Shown here in pieces: positions 1-6,576 of a stretch of DNA of 6,846 nucleotides; position 1 is the stretch's first letter, and every line of letters starts with the position of its first letter. The notes beneath the pieces are model-generated. The model had not been told where the DNA came from. It did no database searches and saw only the letters and a program-made list of their open reading frames with translations. The position numbers and the translations under genes were made by a program. The DNA comes from Pseudomonadota bacterium (lineage in GTDB: Bacteria; Myxococcota; Polyangia; Polyangiales; Polyangiaceae): positions 1 to 6,846 of the forward strand of contig JAEZYO010000300.1 in assembly GCA_023419055.1 (NCBI GenBank), read 5' to 3'.

Positions 1-1166
1 GCCACGCCGAGGCCCACCTCGGGCGCGAGCCGCGCGACGAGCTCGTCGGCGTAGAGCGCCTGACGCGCGAGCACGGAGTCGGCGACGACGAGCAGCGCGC
101 GGCCGCGCGGCGCGAGCACGCGGCTCATCTCGGCGAGGCACGCCGCGAAGTCGCGCGAGAAGCGCGAGAGCGCGAGCTCGGGCGAAGCGCGGCGAGCCTG
201 CCTGCGCGCGCCGATCTCGCTCTTCTCGAACTGGCTCTCGCCCAGGCCGAGCCAGCGCAGGCGGAGCTTGTGGTGCTCGAAGTAGTCGTAGACGCCGGCG
301 TAGGGCGGGGAGCTCACCACGAGATCGATCGAGCCCGGGCGCAAGAAGCCGAGCTTCCGCGCGTCGCCGAGCTCGACGCGCGCGGGAGTCACGCGCTCCG
401 GCAAGAGCCCCTCGAGCTCCCGCACGCGCCGCACGAGCTCCTCGGTCTTCTTCTTGAAGAGCTTGATCGTGTAGCCGCCGGCGATGCGCTTCGGCTCGAC
501 GCGACCGCTCGAGTCGCCGGCTTTCTGGCTCACCTTGGTCAAGATGGCCGAAATCACGAGCCCGAGCGCGCGCGGCTCGTTCTGGCCGCGCAGGCGCTCG
601 ATGCCGTCACACAGCCCGTCGAGCTCGAGCAAGACGTGCGGCGCGAACAGCTCGCGATCCTCCGGTGGGTAGCGGCGCGTGGGCCCGGCCTTGGCTGCGC
701 GGCGCGCCTCCGCGTGCTCCACCACTTGCGCGGCCAGCGTGTCCAGTCGCGCGACCCAGGGTGAACGAGCGGCGTGCGTCTTCAGCCAACCGAGCTCCAC
801 CGCGAGCGGGTTCGCGTCGACGCCGAAAGCGCGACGACCAGCAATCTCTGCCTCGACCAAGACCGTCCCGCTGCCGCAAAACGGATCGAGCACGCTCGCC
901 CCCGGCTTGGAGAAGCCTTCGATCAGGCGGCGCGCGGTGTCGGGGTGGAGCTTCGCCGGGTAGCTGTGGAAGCCGTGCACGTGAGCGAGCGTCGCGCCCT
1001 CGTCGGGATCGACGGAGAGCGCGTGCTCGAGCGCGCGGCGGTCCTCGGGGGAGCCGCCCACGATCTCGATCTGGCCGCCGACGTGGCTGAGCGCGCGGCG
1101 GTGCTTGCGCTCTTTCTGCTCGGGCGCGGCCGCGCCCTTGCGCCCCTTGGGCTCAGGCGTGGCCAC
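1..1166 (-). CDS. DNA methyltransferase (SPPY-type, N4-cytosine/N6-adenine class), C-terminus cut by window edge
   Basis: This is an S-adenosylmethionine-dependent methyltransferase, most likely acting on an exocyclic amino group of DNA. The visible 388 codons run without a stop to the left edge. After a Lys/Arg-rich start comes HGFHSYPAKLHP (64-75), then motif I DPFCGSGT (94-101, cofactor binding) with VDAN (116-119) after it. The catalytic motif IV SSPPY (285-289) is followed by YDYFEHH (293-299) and LRLRWLG (301-307). SPPY is typical of N4-cytosine enzymes but also occurs in others, so the modified base is uncertain. About 185 residues separate motifs I and IV; that stretch includes a GDSSGRVEPKRIAGG segment and may hold target recognition. 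I chose a GTG start at 1164-1166 that overlaps the glutamate dehydrogenase stop by 14 bases. It has no strong ribosome site, which suggests translational coupling. A later GTG at 1059-1061 is possible, but the intervening codons have gene-like third positions. No restriction enzyme is visible, so it may be an orphan. A role on tRNA (TRM11-like) is less likely. Confidence 0.85.
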   Translation of the reverse strand, partial: MATPEPKGRKGAAAPEQKERKHRRALSHVGGQIEIVGGSPEDRRALEHALSVDPDEGATLAHVHGFHSYPAKLHPDTARRLIEGFSKPGASVLDPFCGSGTVLVEAEIAGRRAFGVDANPLAVELGWLKTHAARSPWVARLDTLAAQVVEHAEARRAAKAGPTRRYPPEDRELFAPHVLLELDGLCDGIERLRGQNEPRALGLVISAILTKVSQKAGDSSGRVEPKRIAGGYTIKLFKKKTEELVRRVRELEGLLPERVTPARVELGDARKLGFLRPGSIDLVVSSPPYAGVYDYFEHHKLRLRWLGLGESQFEKSEIGARRQARRASPELALSRFSRDFAACLAEMSRVLAPRGRALLVVADSVLARQALYADELVARLAPEVGLGV

Positions 1167-2391
1167 GCAGATCCGTCGCTTGCTTGACGCGCGAGACGCC
1201 GAGCACGAAGGCGGCGGTGCGGAGGGAGCAGCGGTGCTGTTCCACGATGCGCGCGAGCGCGCGGTGCGCGGCCACCATCTTGCCTTCGAGACCGATGTTC
1301 ACCTCGGCCTCGGTCCACTTGAGCTGCTGAGTGTTCTGCACCCACTCGAAATAGCTGACCGTCACGCCGCCGGCGTTGGCCCAGATGTCCGGGATGCAGG
1401 TGATGCCGCGCGAGTGGAGGATCTCGTCCGCCTCGAAGGTGGTGGGTCCGTTCGCCGCCTCGAGCACGTACTTGGCGCGGACGTCGCGCGCGTTGCCGCT
1501 GTGGAGCACGCCGCCGAGCGCCGCGGGCACGAGCACGTCACAATCGAGGGTGAGGAGGCTCGCGTTGCTGATCGCTTCCGTGCGCGGGAAATCGGCCATC
1601 TGCCCGTGCTGGGCGTAGTGCGCGACCAGCGTGGGGATGTCGAGGCCGTCGCCGTTGAAGATGCCGCCGTTCACGTCGCTGACGGCGACCACGCGCGCGC
1701 CTGCCTCGTGCAAGAACACCGCGAGCCAGCGGCCCACGTTGCCGAAGCCCTGGATGGCGAAGCTCGAGCCTTCGAGCCTCTTGCCCGCGGCGGAGAGCAC
1801 CTCACGCGCGGCGATCGAGCAGCCGCGGCCGGTCGCGGCGTCGCGACCGAGCGAGCCGTGGAGCTCTACGGGCTTGCCGGTGACGATCGCCGGGTTGAAG
1901 CCGAAGCGGCGGCTGTACTCGTCGAAGAACCAGCCCATCACCTGCTGGTTCGTGCCCATGTCGGGCGCGGGCACGTCGGCGGTCGGCCCGATGACGGGCG
2001 CGATGAGCTCGACGAAGCGCCGCGTGAGGCGCTCGAGCTCGCGCCGGCTGAGCTTCGCCGGGTCGACCTGGATGCCGCCCTTGGCGCCGCCGAACGGCAC
2101 GTCCACCACCGCCGTTTTCCAGGTCATCAGGCTCGCGAGCGCGCGCACCTCGTCGAGATCGACCTCGGGGTGGTAGCGCAGGCCGCCCTTGAACGGACCG
2201 CGCGAGTCGTCGTGCTGCACGCGGTAGCCGATGAAGTGCCCGATGCTCCCGTCGTCGAGATCGATCACGAGCTCCACGCGGAGCTCACGCATCGGGGTGA
2301 CGAGCAGCTTCTTGTACTCGGGCCCGACGCCGAGCAGCTCGAGGGCCTGCATGAGGTAGTGGTTCGTCGTTTGAAAGGCGTTTTGCGACAT
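1153..2391 (-). CDS. gdhA: Glutamate dehydrogenase, probably NAD-dependent (Glu/Leu/Phe/Val dehydrogenase family)
   Basis: This cytoplasmic enzyme reversibly deaminates glutamate to 2-oxoglutarate and ammonia. The protein has 412 residues, close to RocG/GudB-type hexameric enzymes. The N-terminal substrate domain contains GPFKGGLRYHP (65-75), WKTA (91-94) and the family signature VPFGGAKGGI (98-107). By family knowledge, K68 and K92 bind substrate, K104 is the catalytic lysine, and D144 in PAPDMGT is the proton-transfer aspartate. Leucine dehydrogenases lack the lysine equivalent to K68, so glutamate is the expected substrate. The Rossmann domain shows GFGNVG (215-220), and the acidic D239 at the end of the next strand favours NAD over NADP. 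The ATG at 2389-2391 is preceded by GGAAGAGG eight bases upstream and matches the family N-terminus. An in-frame extension upstream to 2547 would overlap the preceding gene and is unlikely. It lies 29 bases after the LeuA-like gene and overlaps the methyltransferase start, so the three are probably co-transcribed. Confidence 0.95.
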   Translation of the reverse strand: MSQNAFQTTNHYLMQALELLGVGPEYKKLLVTPMRELRVELVIDLDDGSIGHFIGYRVQHDDSRGPFKGGLRYHPEVDLDEVRALASLMTWKTAVVDVPFGGAKGGIQVDPAKLSRRELERLTRRFVELIAPVIGPTADVPAPDMGTNQQVMGWFFDEYSRRFGFNPAIVTGKPVELHGSLGRDAATGRGCSIAAREVLSAAGKRLEGSSFAIQGFGNVGRWLAVFLHEAGARVVAVSDVNGGIFNGDGLDIPTLVAHYAQHGQMADFPRTEAISNASLLTLDCDVLVPAALGGVLHSGNARDVRAKYVLEAANGPTTFEADEILHSRGITCIPDIWANAGGVTVSYFEWVQNTQQLKWTEAEVNIGLEGKMVAAHRALARIVEQHRCSLRTAAFVLGVSRVKQATDLRGHA

Positions 2392-2399
2392 TGTCCGAG

Positions 2400-2407
2400 C
2401 CTCTTCC
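2400..2407 (-). promoter_or_regulatory. Ribosome binding site of glutamate dehydrogenase
   Basis: GGAAGAGG read on the minus strand, eight bases before the ATG at 2391. It lies in the 29-base gap after the upstream gene's stop. It decides the start in favour of the 412-residue protein over an in-frame upstream extension. Confidence 0.7.
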
Positions 2408-2420
2408 GGATATACGCCGG

Positions 2421-3716
2421 CTACCGCGCGCTGCCAACGAGGGAGAGGATCTCCTCCTCGCCGAGCAGGTGATCGGAGACCTTCGCGCGCTCGAGGATCT
2501 TCTTCACGAGCTCGTCCGTCGGGGTGATGCCGCGCGAGGTGAGCCAATAGACGACGTTCGAGCTCCCGGACATGGCACCAATGCAGACCTCTTGCTCGCG
2601 CCCGAAGAGGCCCGCGGGCACTCCGCTGTAGACGCGATCCGCGAGGTCGCCGCCGAGCGCTTTGGCCTTGAGGATGGCGGCCGCGTGCACGCCCGTCGCG
2701 GTGCGGAAGGCATTTTCGCCCACCAGCGGATAGTTTGGCGGGATGGGCCAGCCGAGCGTGCGAGAAGCGCGCGCGGCATAGCTCGGCAGCGCCCTCGGGT
2801 TGCCCCGGAAGGAGCCCGCGAGCGCGAGGTTCAGCGCCACGAGCTCGAGCGGCGTGTTGCCCACTCGCTCGCCGATGCCGAGCGCCGTCGCGTGCACGCG
2901 GTCGACCCCGGCTTCGACGGCGGCGAGCGCGTTCGCGAGCGCGAGCCCGCGATCGTTGTGCCCGTGCCAGTCGAGCGCGACGCTGCGGCCGCTGCGCTCG
3001 ATCACGGAGCGCGCGAAGCGCACCAATCGAGTAACACCCTCAGGGGTGATATGTCCCACGGTGTCGCACAGGCAGAGCCGCTCGGCGCCCGCGTCGAACG
3101 CGACCGCGAACAGCGCCTCGAGCAGCTCCGGCCGCGAGCGCGTGGTGTCCTCCGTCACGAAGGTGACGGGCAAGCCGGCGCGAGCCAGCAGCGCGACCGA
3201 GCTCTCGGTGCGGCGCTTCAACGAGTCCTCGTCCCAGCGCTCGGCGTGAGCGCGGATCGGGCTCGAGCCGAGGAAGGTGTGCGCCTCGAGCCTGAGGCCG
3301 CTCTTCTGCGAGAGCTCGAGGATCGGGAGCAGATCGGACTCGAGGGTGCGGCCCGCGCAGGCCACGCTGAGCGGGAGACGCGCGCCGGCGACCTCGCGGC
3401 AAAGCGCGAGGCAGTCGTCGAAGGCGCGCTGCCCCGCCGCGGGCAGGCCCAGGTTCGCCGCGTCGACGCCCACCTCCACCATGGCGTGCAGGAGCTCGCG
3501 GCGCTCGCCGGTGGACGGCTGGCGCGCGCTCGCGTTCTGGAGCCCGTCCCGCAGGGTGTCGTCCAGGATCTCGACGGCACGCCGCGAGGCGAGCTCGCCG
3601 TTCCAGTCGAAAATCAGGCTATCCGGGCTCGGCGGCGGGTTCGAATTCACTCGCGCCGGAGCGTAGTGCCCTCGGAGTCGGCCGCCAAGCTGGCGCCGCG
3701 GGGGGCGAAGCGTCAC
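2421..3716 (-). CDS. LeuA-like acyl transferase of the DRE-TIM metallolyase family (2-isopropylmalate/homocitrate synthase-like), substrate unknown
   Basis: By family, this should be a divalent-metal TIM-barrel enzyme that condenses an acyl-CoA, usually acetyl-CoA, with a 2-oxo acid. Numbering from the 3716 start, the barrel opens with DDTLRDGLQNA (52-62), where R56 and D57 belong to the catalytic DRE signature. HGHND (251-255) supplies the metal-binding histidines H251 and H253. GERVGN (282-287) and GVHAAAI (342-348) are typical of the isopropylmalate/homocitrate synthase branch rather than HMG-CoA lyase. A C-terminal subdomain with MSGSSNVVYWL (382-392) follows. At 431 residues it lacks the C-terminal LeuA allosteric domain, so leucine feedback of the usual kind is not expected. 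The GTG at 3714-3716 has GGAGGG six bases upstream. However, the first 22 residues are Arg-rich, with more A/T at third positions than the rest, so a GTG at 3648-3650 just before NSNPPPSPDSLIFDWN is a serious alternative. It is the first gene of the minus-strand unit with glutamate dehydrogenase. The family is secure; the reaction is not. Confidence 0.87.
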   Translation of the reverse strand: MTLRPPRRQLGGRLRGHYAPARVNSNPPPSPDSLIFDWNGELASRRAVEILDDTLRDGLQNASARQPSTGERRELLHAMVEVGVDAANLGLPAAGQRAFDDCLALCREVAGARLPLSVACAGRTLESDLLPILELSQKSGLRLEAHTFLGSSPIRAHAERWDEDSLKRRTESSVALLARAGLPVTFVTEDTTRSRPELLEALFAVAFDAGAERLCLCDTVGHITPEGVTRLVRFARSVIERSGRSVALDWHGHNDRGLALANALAAVEAGVDRVHATALGIGERVGNTPLELVALNLALAGSFRGNPRALPSYAARASRTLGWPIPPNYPLVGENAFRTATGVHAAAILKAKALGGDLADRVYSGVPAGLFGREQEVCIGAMSGSSNVVYWLTSRGITPTDELVKKILERAKVSDHLLGEEEILSLVGSAR

Positions 3717-3722
3717 ACTCGG

Positions 3723-3728
3723 CCCTCC
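3723..3728 (-). promoter_or_regulatory. Candidate ribosome binding site of the LeuA-like gene
   Basis: GGAGGG on the minus strand, six bases before the GTG at 3716. Sequence and spacing are close to ideal and support the longer start. It lies entirely in the 14-base gap between two divergent genes, so its complement CCCTCC occupies the place where the opposite gene would need its own ribosome site. Chance occurrence in GC-rich DNA is possible. Confidence 0.5.
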
Positions 3729-3730
3729 GA

Positions 3731-5272
3731 ATGGTCAGCCAACAGACGCGTGAGCTCATTCGTCGCCGACTCGACGACGAGATCGGGCGCATCGAGAAGG
3801 ATGCGCCGACGCGCGTCGCGCTGACCTACCCGTCGCCGTACCACGTGGGCATGAGCTCGCTCGGGTACCAGCGCATTTACGCCTGCATCCAGGCGATGCC
3901 GGGCGTCGCGTGCGAGCGCGTGTTCCTCGCGGACGACGCGGAGAGCGACGCCGCGCGCCGCGAGCGCCCGGTGAGCTACGAGAGCCTGCGCGAGCTCACG
4001 GATTTCCCGATCCTCGCGGTGAGCGTCGCGTACGAGCTCGAGATCGCGGGCTTCCTGCGCTTGCTTCAAGCGGCGGGCATTCCGGCCCTCTCGAGCGAGC
4101 GCGACGAGCGCTGGCCCTTCATGCTCGCCGGAGGCCCGCTCACGTTCTCGAACCCGCTGCCGCTCGGACCTTTCGTCGACGCGATCGTGATCGGGGAGGC
4201 CGAGGGTGTCGTCGAGTGGGCGATCGAAACGCTGCGCGATCATCCGAGGCGCGCGGACGCGCTCGAGGCGCTCGCCGCGCACCCGAACATCTACGTCCCG
4301 AGCCTGCACGGTGAGACTCTGCCGCCGGTGGCGGCCTGCGACGACGCGCTCCTGCCCGCGTCGAGCAGCATCATCACGCCGCACACCGAGCTCTCGAACA
4401 TGTTCCTGATCGAGGCCGAGCGCGGCTGCTCGCGCGGCTGCACCTACTGCGTCATGCGCCGCAGCACGAACGGCGGCATGCGCATCGTGCCGAAAGAGGT
4501 GATCCTCGAGCGCGTCCCCGCGAGCGCCAAGAAGGTGGGGCTGGTGGGCGCGGCGGTGAGCGATCACCCTAAAATCGTGGAGATCGTGCGCACGCTCGCC
4601 GAGCGCGGGCTCGGCGTCGGCCTCTCGAGCTTGCGCCCCGATCGCCTGAAAGACGAGTTCGTCGGCGCGCTCGCCCTCGCGGGTTACAAGACCCTCACCA
4701 CCGCGCTCGACGGGCCGAGCGAGCGGCTGCGCGATCTCATCGAGCGGCGCGGCCGCGAGCCGCACTACGTGAACGCCGCGCAGCACGCGCGGAAGTACGG
4801 CATGGAGCGCCTCAAGCTCTACCTGATGATCGGCTTGCCCGGCGAGACGGACGCGGACATCGACGAGTGCGTGAAGTTCGTGAGCGATCTCAGCCGCACC
4901 ATCCCGGTCGCGCTCGGCGTCGCTCCCTTCTGCTCGAAGCGCAAGACGCCGCTCGATCGCATGCCCTACGCGGGCGTGCGCACCGTCGAGCAGCGGCTCG
5001 AGAGGTTACGCCGGGGCCTCCGCGGTCGCGGGGAGGTGCGCTCCGTCAGCGCGCGCTGGGCCTGGGTCGAGTACGTGCTCGCGCAGGGCGGCGCGCGCGA
5101 GGGGCTGGCCCTGTACGAGGCCCTCGAGCAGGGCGGCCGCTTCGCGGACTACAAGCGCGCTTTTGCCGAGCTCGGTCACTCGCCGGACGGCGAGGGCTAC
5201 GCGGGCGTGTCGATGCCGATCGCGCCCGAGCGCGCGAAGCTCAAGCGCCTGAACGTCGTCGCGCCGGGCTAG
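3731..5272 (+). CDS. B12-binding-type radical SAM protein of unknown function
   Basis: This protein is predicted to bind a 4Fe-4S cluster and cleave S-adenosylmethionine to make a radical; its substrate is not known. It has 513 residues. The N-terminal part (about 28-165) resembles a cobalamin-binding Rossmann fold: VALTYPSPYHVGMSSLG (29-45), LAGGPLTFSNP (132-142) and DAIVIGEAEG (150-159). I do not see a DxHxxG motif, so any B12 would be held without the usual histidine ligand, as in related families. The radical SAM core starts with the cluster motif CSRGCTYC (C233, C237, C240), followed by VGLVGAAVSDHP (269-280), SSLRPDRL (299-306), SERLR (330-334) and LKLYLMIGLPGE (361-372). A C-terminal region of about 140 residues follows without a recognised domain. 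The ATG at 3731 fits the family N-terminus but has no Shine-Dalgarno sequence. It is transcribed divergently from the LeuA-like gene, and its stop overlaps that of the convergent glycosyltransferase. The domain call is secure; the biological role is unknown. Confidence 0.9.
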   Translation: MVSQQTRELIRRRLDDEIGRIEKDAPTRVALTYPSPYHVGMSSLGYQRIYACIQAMPGVACERVFLADDAESDAARRERPVSYESLRELTDFPILAVSVAYELEIAGFLRLLQAAGIPALSSERDERWPFMLAGGPLTFSNPLPLGPFVDAIVIGEAEGVVEWAIETLRDHPRRADALEALAAHPNIYVPSLHGETLPPVAACDDALLPASSSIITPHTELSNMFLIEAERGCSRGCTYCVMRRSTNGGMRIVPKEVILERVPASAKKVGLVGAAVSDHPKIVEIVRTLAERGLGVGLSSLRPDRLKDEFVGALALAGYKTLTTALDGPSERLRDLIERRGREPHYVNAAQHARKYGMERLKLYLMIGLPGETDADIDECVKFVSDLSRTIPVALGVAPFCSKRKTPLDRMPYAGVRTVEQRLERLRRGLRGRGEVRSVSARWAWVEYVLAQGGAREGLALYEALEQGGRFADYKRAFAELGHSPDGEGYAGVSMPIAPERAKLKRLNVVAPG

Positions 5273-6513
5273 CCGCTCACGCGCTTTCGCACGCCTTTTC
5301 CGTCTTCGGTCACGCGCTCGACCGTACTCTTCACGATCTCGCAGAAGCGGGCGAACGAGAACTGCTGCGCCTGGATCGCGCCGTGCGCCGCGTACGAGTC
5401 GCGCAAGTCCGGCGAAGCGAGCAGCTCGATACAACCCTCCGCTAGGTCCGCGTCCGTGTCCGCGACCCACACATCCTCTCCGTGGCGGAGCGCGTGCTCG
5501 TAGCCGCGCAAGCTGTGCCGCATCATCGCCACGGTTCGCCCGCGGTTCAGCGACTCGAGCACCTTGATCTTGGTGCCGCCGCCCTCGTAGATGGGCGCGA
5601 CCGTGAACGCCGAGCGCGCGTACTCTTCGGCGAGATCGAGGACGAAGCCGACCGGCTCGACGCCGGGTACCGCGCCCCAGCGCGCGCGCATGTCGTCGGA
5701 CATCGAGCCGCCCACGATGCGGAAGATGGCCTGCGGCGCGGCGGCGTGGATGCGCGGCCACACCCGCGCGACGAAGCGATCGATCCCGTTCACGTTCATG
5801 GGCGCGTTGAGGTTCCCGACCGTGAGGATGACCTGGCTCTCGCGCGCAGGCGGAGCGACGGGCGGAGCGGCCTCGCCTTCCTTGAAAAAGGCCAGGTTCG
5901 GCAAGGCCGAGACGTGCGGGTGAGGGACCTCCGGGACGTCGCTTTGGGCCGCGACCCAGAGGTGGCTGGCCGCCGCGATGCGCTTCGGCACCACGCGCTC
6001 CAGGTTCTTGTGATGCAGGCTCGTCACCCAGCGCAGTGGGCCCTTGAGCTCCGGAGAGGCGAGCCTGTCGCGGAACACCTGCACGTCGTAGTCGTCCACG
6101 TCGATCACGACGGGCGTGTAGTCGAGCGCGCCGCTCTGCGCGGTGGTGCGGATGTAGCGGCCGACGATCACGTCGTAGCGGTGCCGCGCGAGCGTGTCGC
6201 CGAGCCCTCGCGCAAGCTCCGGGTTGGTCCGGTATTCACCGCCGGTGAGCTGGATCGCACCGGCGACGGCGCGCTCCACGATCTTACCCTGACGACCCTG
6301 GGGCGGCGTCTCCGGCGCCAAGTGGCCGACCATGGAGAAGTCTTCCTTCATGCGCTGCATCAGCTCGGGGTGATGCGACTGGCTGTAGAGCGAGAGCAGC
6401 AGCGTGTCGGTGTGACCGACGCGCGAGAGCGCGCGGTAGATGAAGTTCGAACGCTGGCGGTCACCGGTGCCGGTCGGGAACTGCGGAAACGCCGTCACGA
6501 AGAGGATGCGCAA
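5269..6513 (-). CDS. Glycosyltransferase, GT4/GT-B type
   Basis: This is a retaining-type glycosyltransferase that probably moves a sugar from a nucleotide-sugar donor onto a cell-surface polysaccharide or lipid precursor at the cytoplasmic face of the membrane. It has 414 residues, normal for the family. The N-terminal Rossmann lobe begins MRILFVTAFPQFPTGTGDRQR (1-21), with the loop following the first strand, and contains VIDVDDYD (136-143). The C-terminal donor lobe has ILTVGNLNAPMNVNGID (229-245), FRIVGG (264-269) and the hallmark APIYEGGGTKIKVLE (306-320), where E310 and E320 match the EX7E-like donor-binding region seen in similar sugar transferases. It resembles exopolysaccharide-type sugar transferases, but donor and acceptor cannot be read from the sequence. 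No signal peptide or membrane segment is evident. The start is a TTG at 6511-6513 with GAGG eight bases upstream; the motif placement supports it and no nearby ATG competes. It follows the aldo/keto reductase by 63 bases on the same strand and may share its transcript. Confidence 0.92.
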   Translation of the reverse strand: MRILFVTAFPQFPTGTGDRQRSNFIYRALSRVGHTDTLLLSLYSQSHHPELMQRMKEDFSMVGHLAPETPPQGRQGKIVERAVAGAIQLTGGEYRTNPELARGLGDTLARHRYDVIVGRYIRTTAQSGALDYTPVVIDVDDYDVQVFRDRLASPELKGPLRWVTSLHHKNLERVVPKRIAAASHLWVAAQSDVPEVPHPHVSALPNLAFFKEGEAAPPVAPPARESQVILTVGNLNAPMNVNGIDRFVARVWPRIHAAAPQAIFRIVGGSMSDDMRARWGAVPGVEPVGFVLDLAEEYARSAFTVAPIYEGGGTKIKVLESLNRGRTVAMMRHSLRGYEHALRHGEDVWVADTDADLAEGCIELLASPDLRDSYAAHGAIQAQQFSFARFCEIVKSTVERVTEDGKGVRKRVSG

Positions 6514-6521
6514 AGAAAGGG

Positions 6522-6525
6522 CCTC
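6522..6525 (-). promoter_or_regulatory. Ribosome binding site for the TTG start of the glycosyltransferase
   Basis: GAGG on the minus strand, eight bases before the TTG at 6513. It is short but well spaced, and it supports TTG as the initiator of a protein whose family motif begins at residue 2. Its first base is also the last base of a possible hairpin stem. Confidence 0.45.
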
Positions 6526-6555
6526 GGGGCGGGATGAGAGCAGATTTTCGCCCCG
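6525..6555 (-). terminator. Possible weak hairpin between the aldo/keto reductase and glycosyltransferase genes
   Basis: In the minus-strand transcript CGGGGCG (6555-6549) can pair with CGCCCCG (6531-6525), a perfect 7-base stem around a 17-base loop. A modestly T-containing stretch (CCCTTTCTTT) follows before the next start. It could be a weak terminator for the aldo/keto reductase, a structure limiting access to the adjoining ribosome site, or chance in GC-rich DNA. The long loop and the lack of a proper T tract keep confidence low. Confidence 0.2.
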
Positions 6556-6576
6556 GGCGGTACTTGCGCTCGGCGT

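Noticed and set aside
270..1090. Several plus-strand frames in the first kilobase
   Set aside because: The minus strand across this stretch encodes the methyltransferase with intact DPFCGSGT and SSPPY motifs; the plus-strand products are low-complexity.
1105..2472. Long plus-strand open frame (455 codons) opposite glutamate dehydrogenase
   Set aside because: It lies antisense to a gene with full family motifs; its product is His/Arg/Ala/Glu-rich with no recognisable motif. Such frames arise when third codon positions are nearly all G or C.
2392..2547. N-terminal extension of glutamate dehydrogenase to 2547
   Set aside because: It overlaps the end of the upstream gene, its 52 residues resemble nothing in the family, and the ATG at 2391 has a good ribosome site.
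3690..3731. Promoter-like CACACT at 3714-3719 upstream of the radical SAM gene
   Set aside because: It matches the -10 consensus at only three of six positions and has no credible -35 partner.
2391..3824. Plus-strand open frame (477 codons) opposite the LeuA-like gene
   Set aside because: Antisense shadow with Arg/Ala/Glu-rich low-complexity product, and it runs into the start of the radical SAM gene in another frame.
3713..4786. Minus-strand open frame (357 codons) opposite the radical SAM gene
   Set aside because: No motifs, biased Arg/Ala/His composition, and the sense strand encodes a clear radical SAM enzyme.
5482..6537. Plus-strand open frame (351 codons) opposite the glycosyltransferase
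   Set aside because: Antisense shadow of a well-supported glycosyltransferase with no domain signature of its own.
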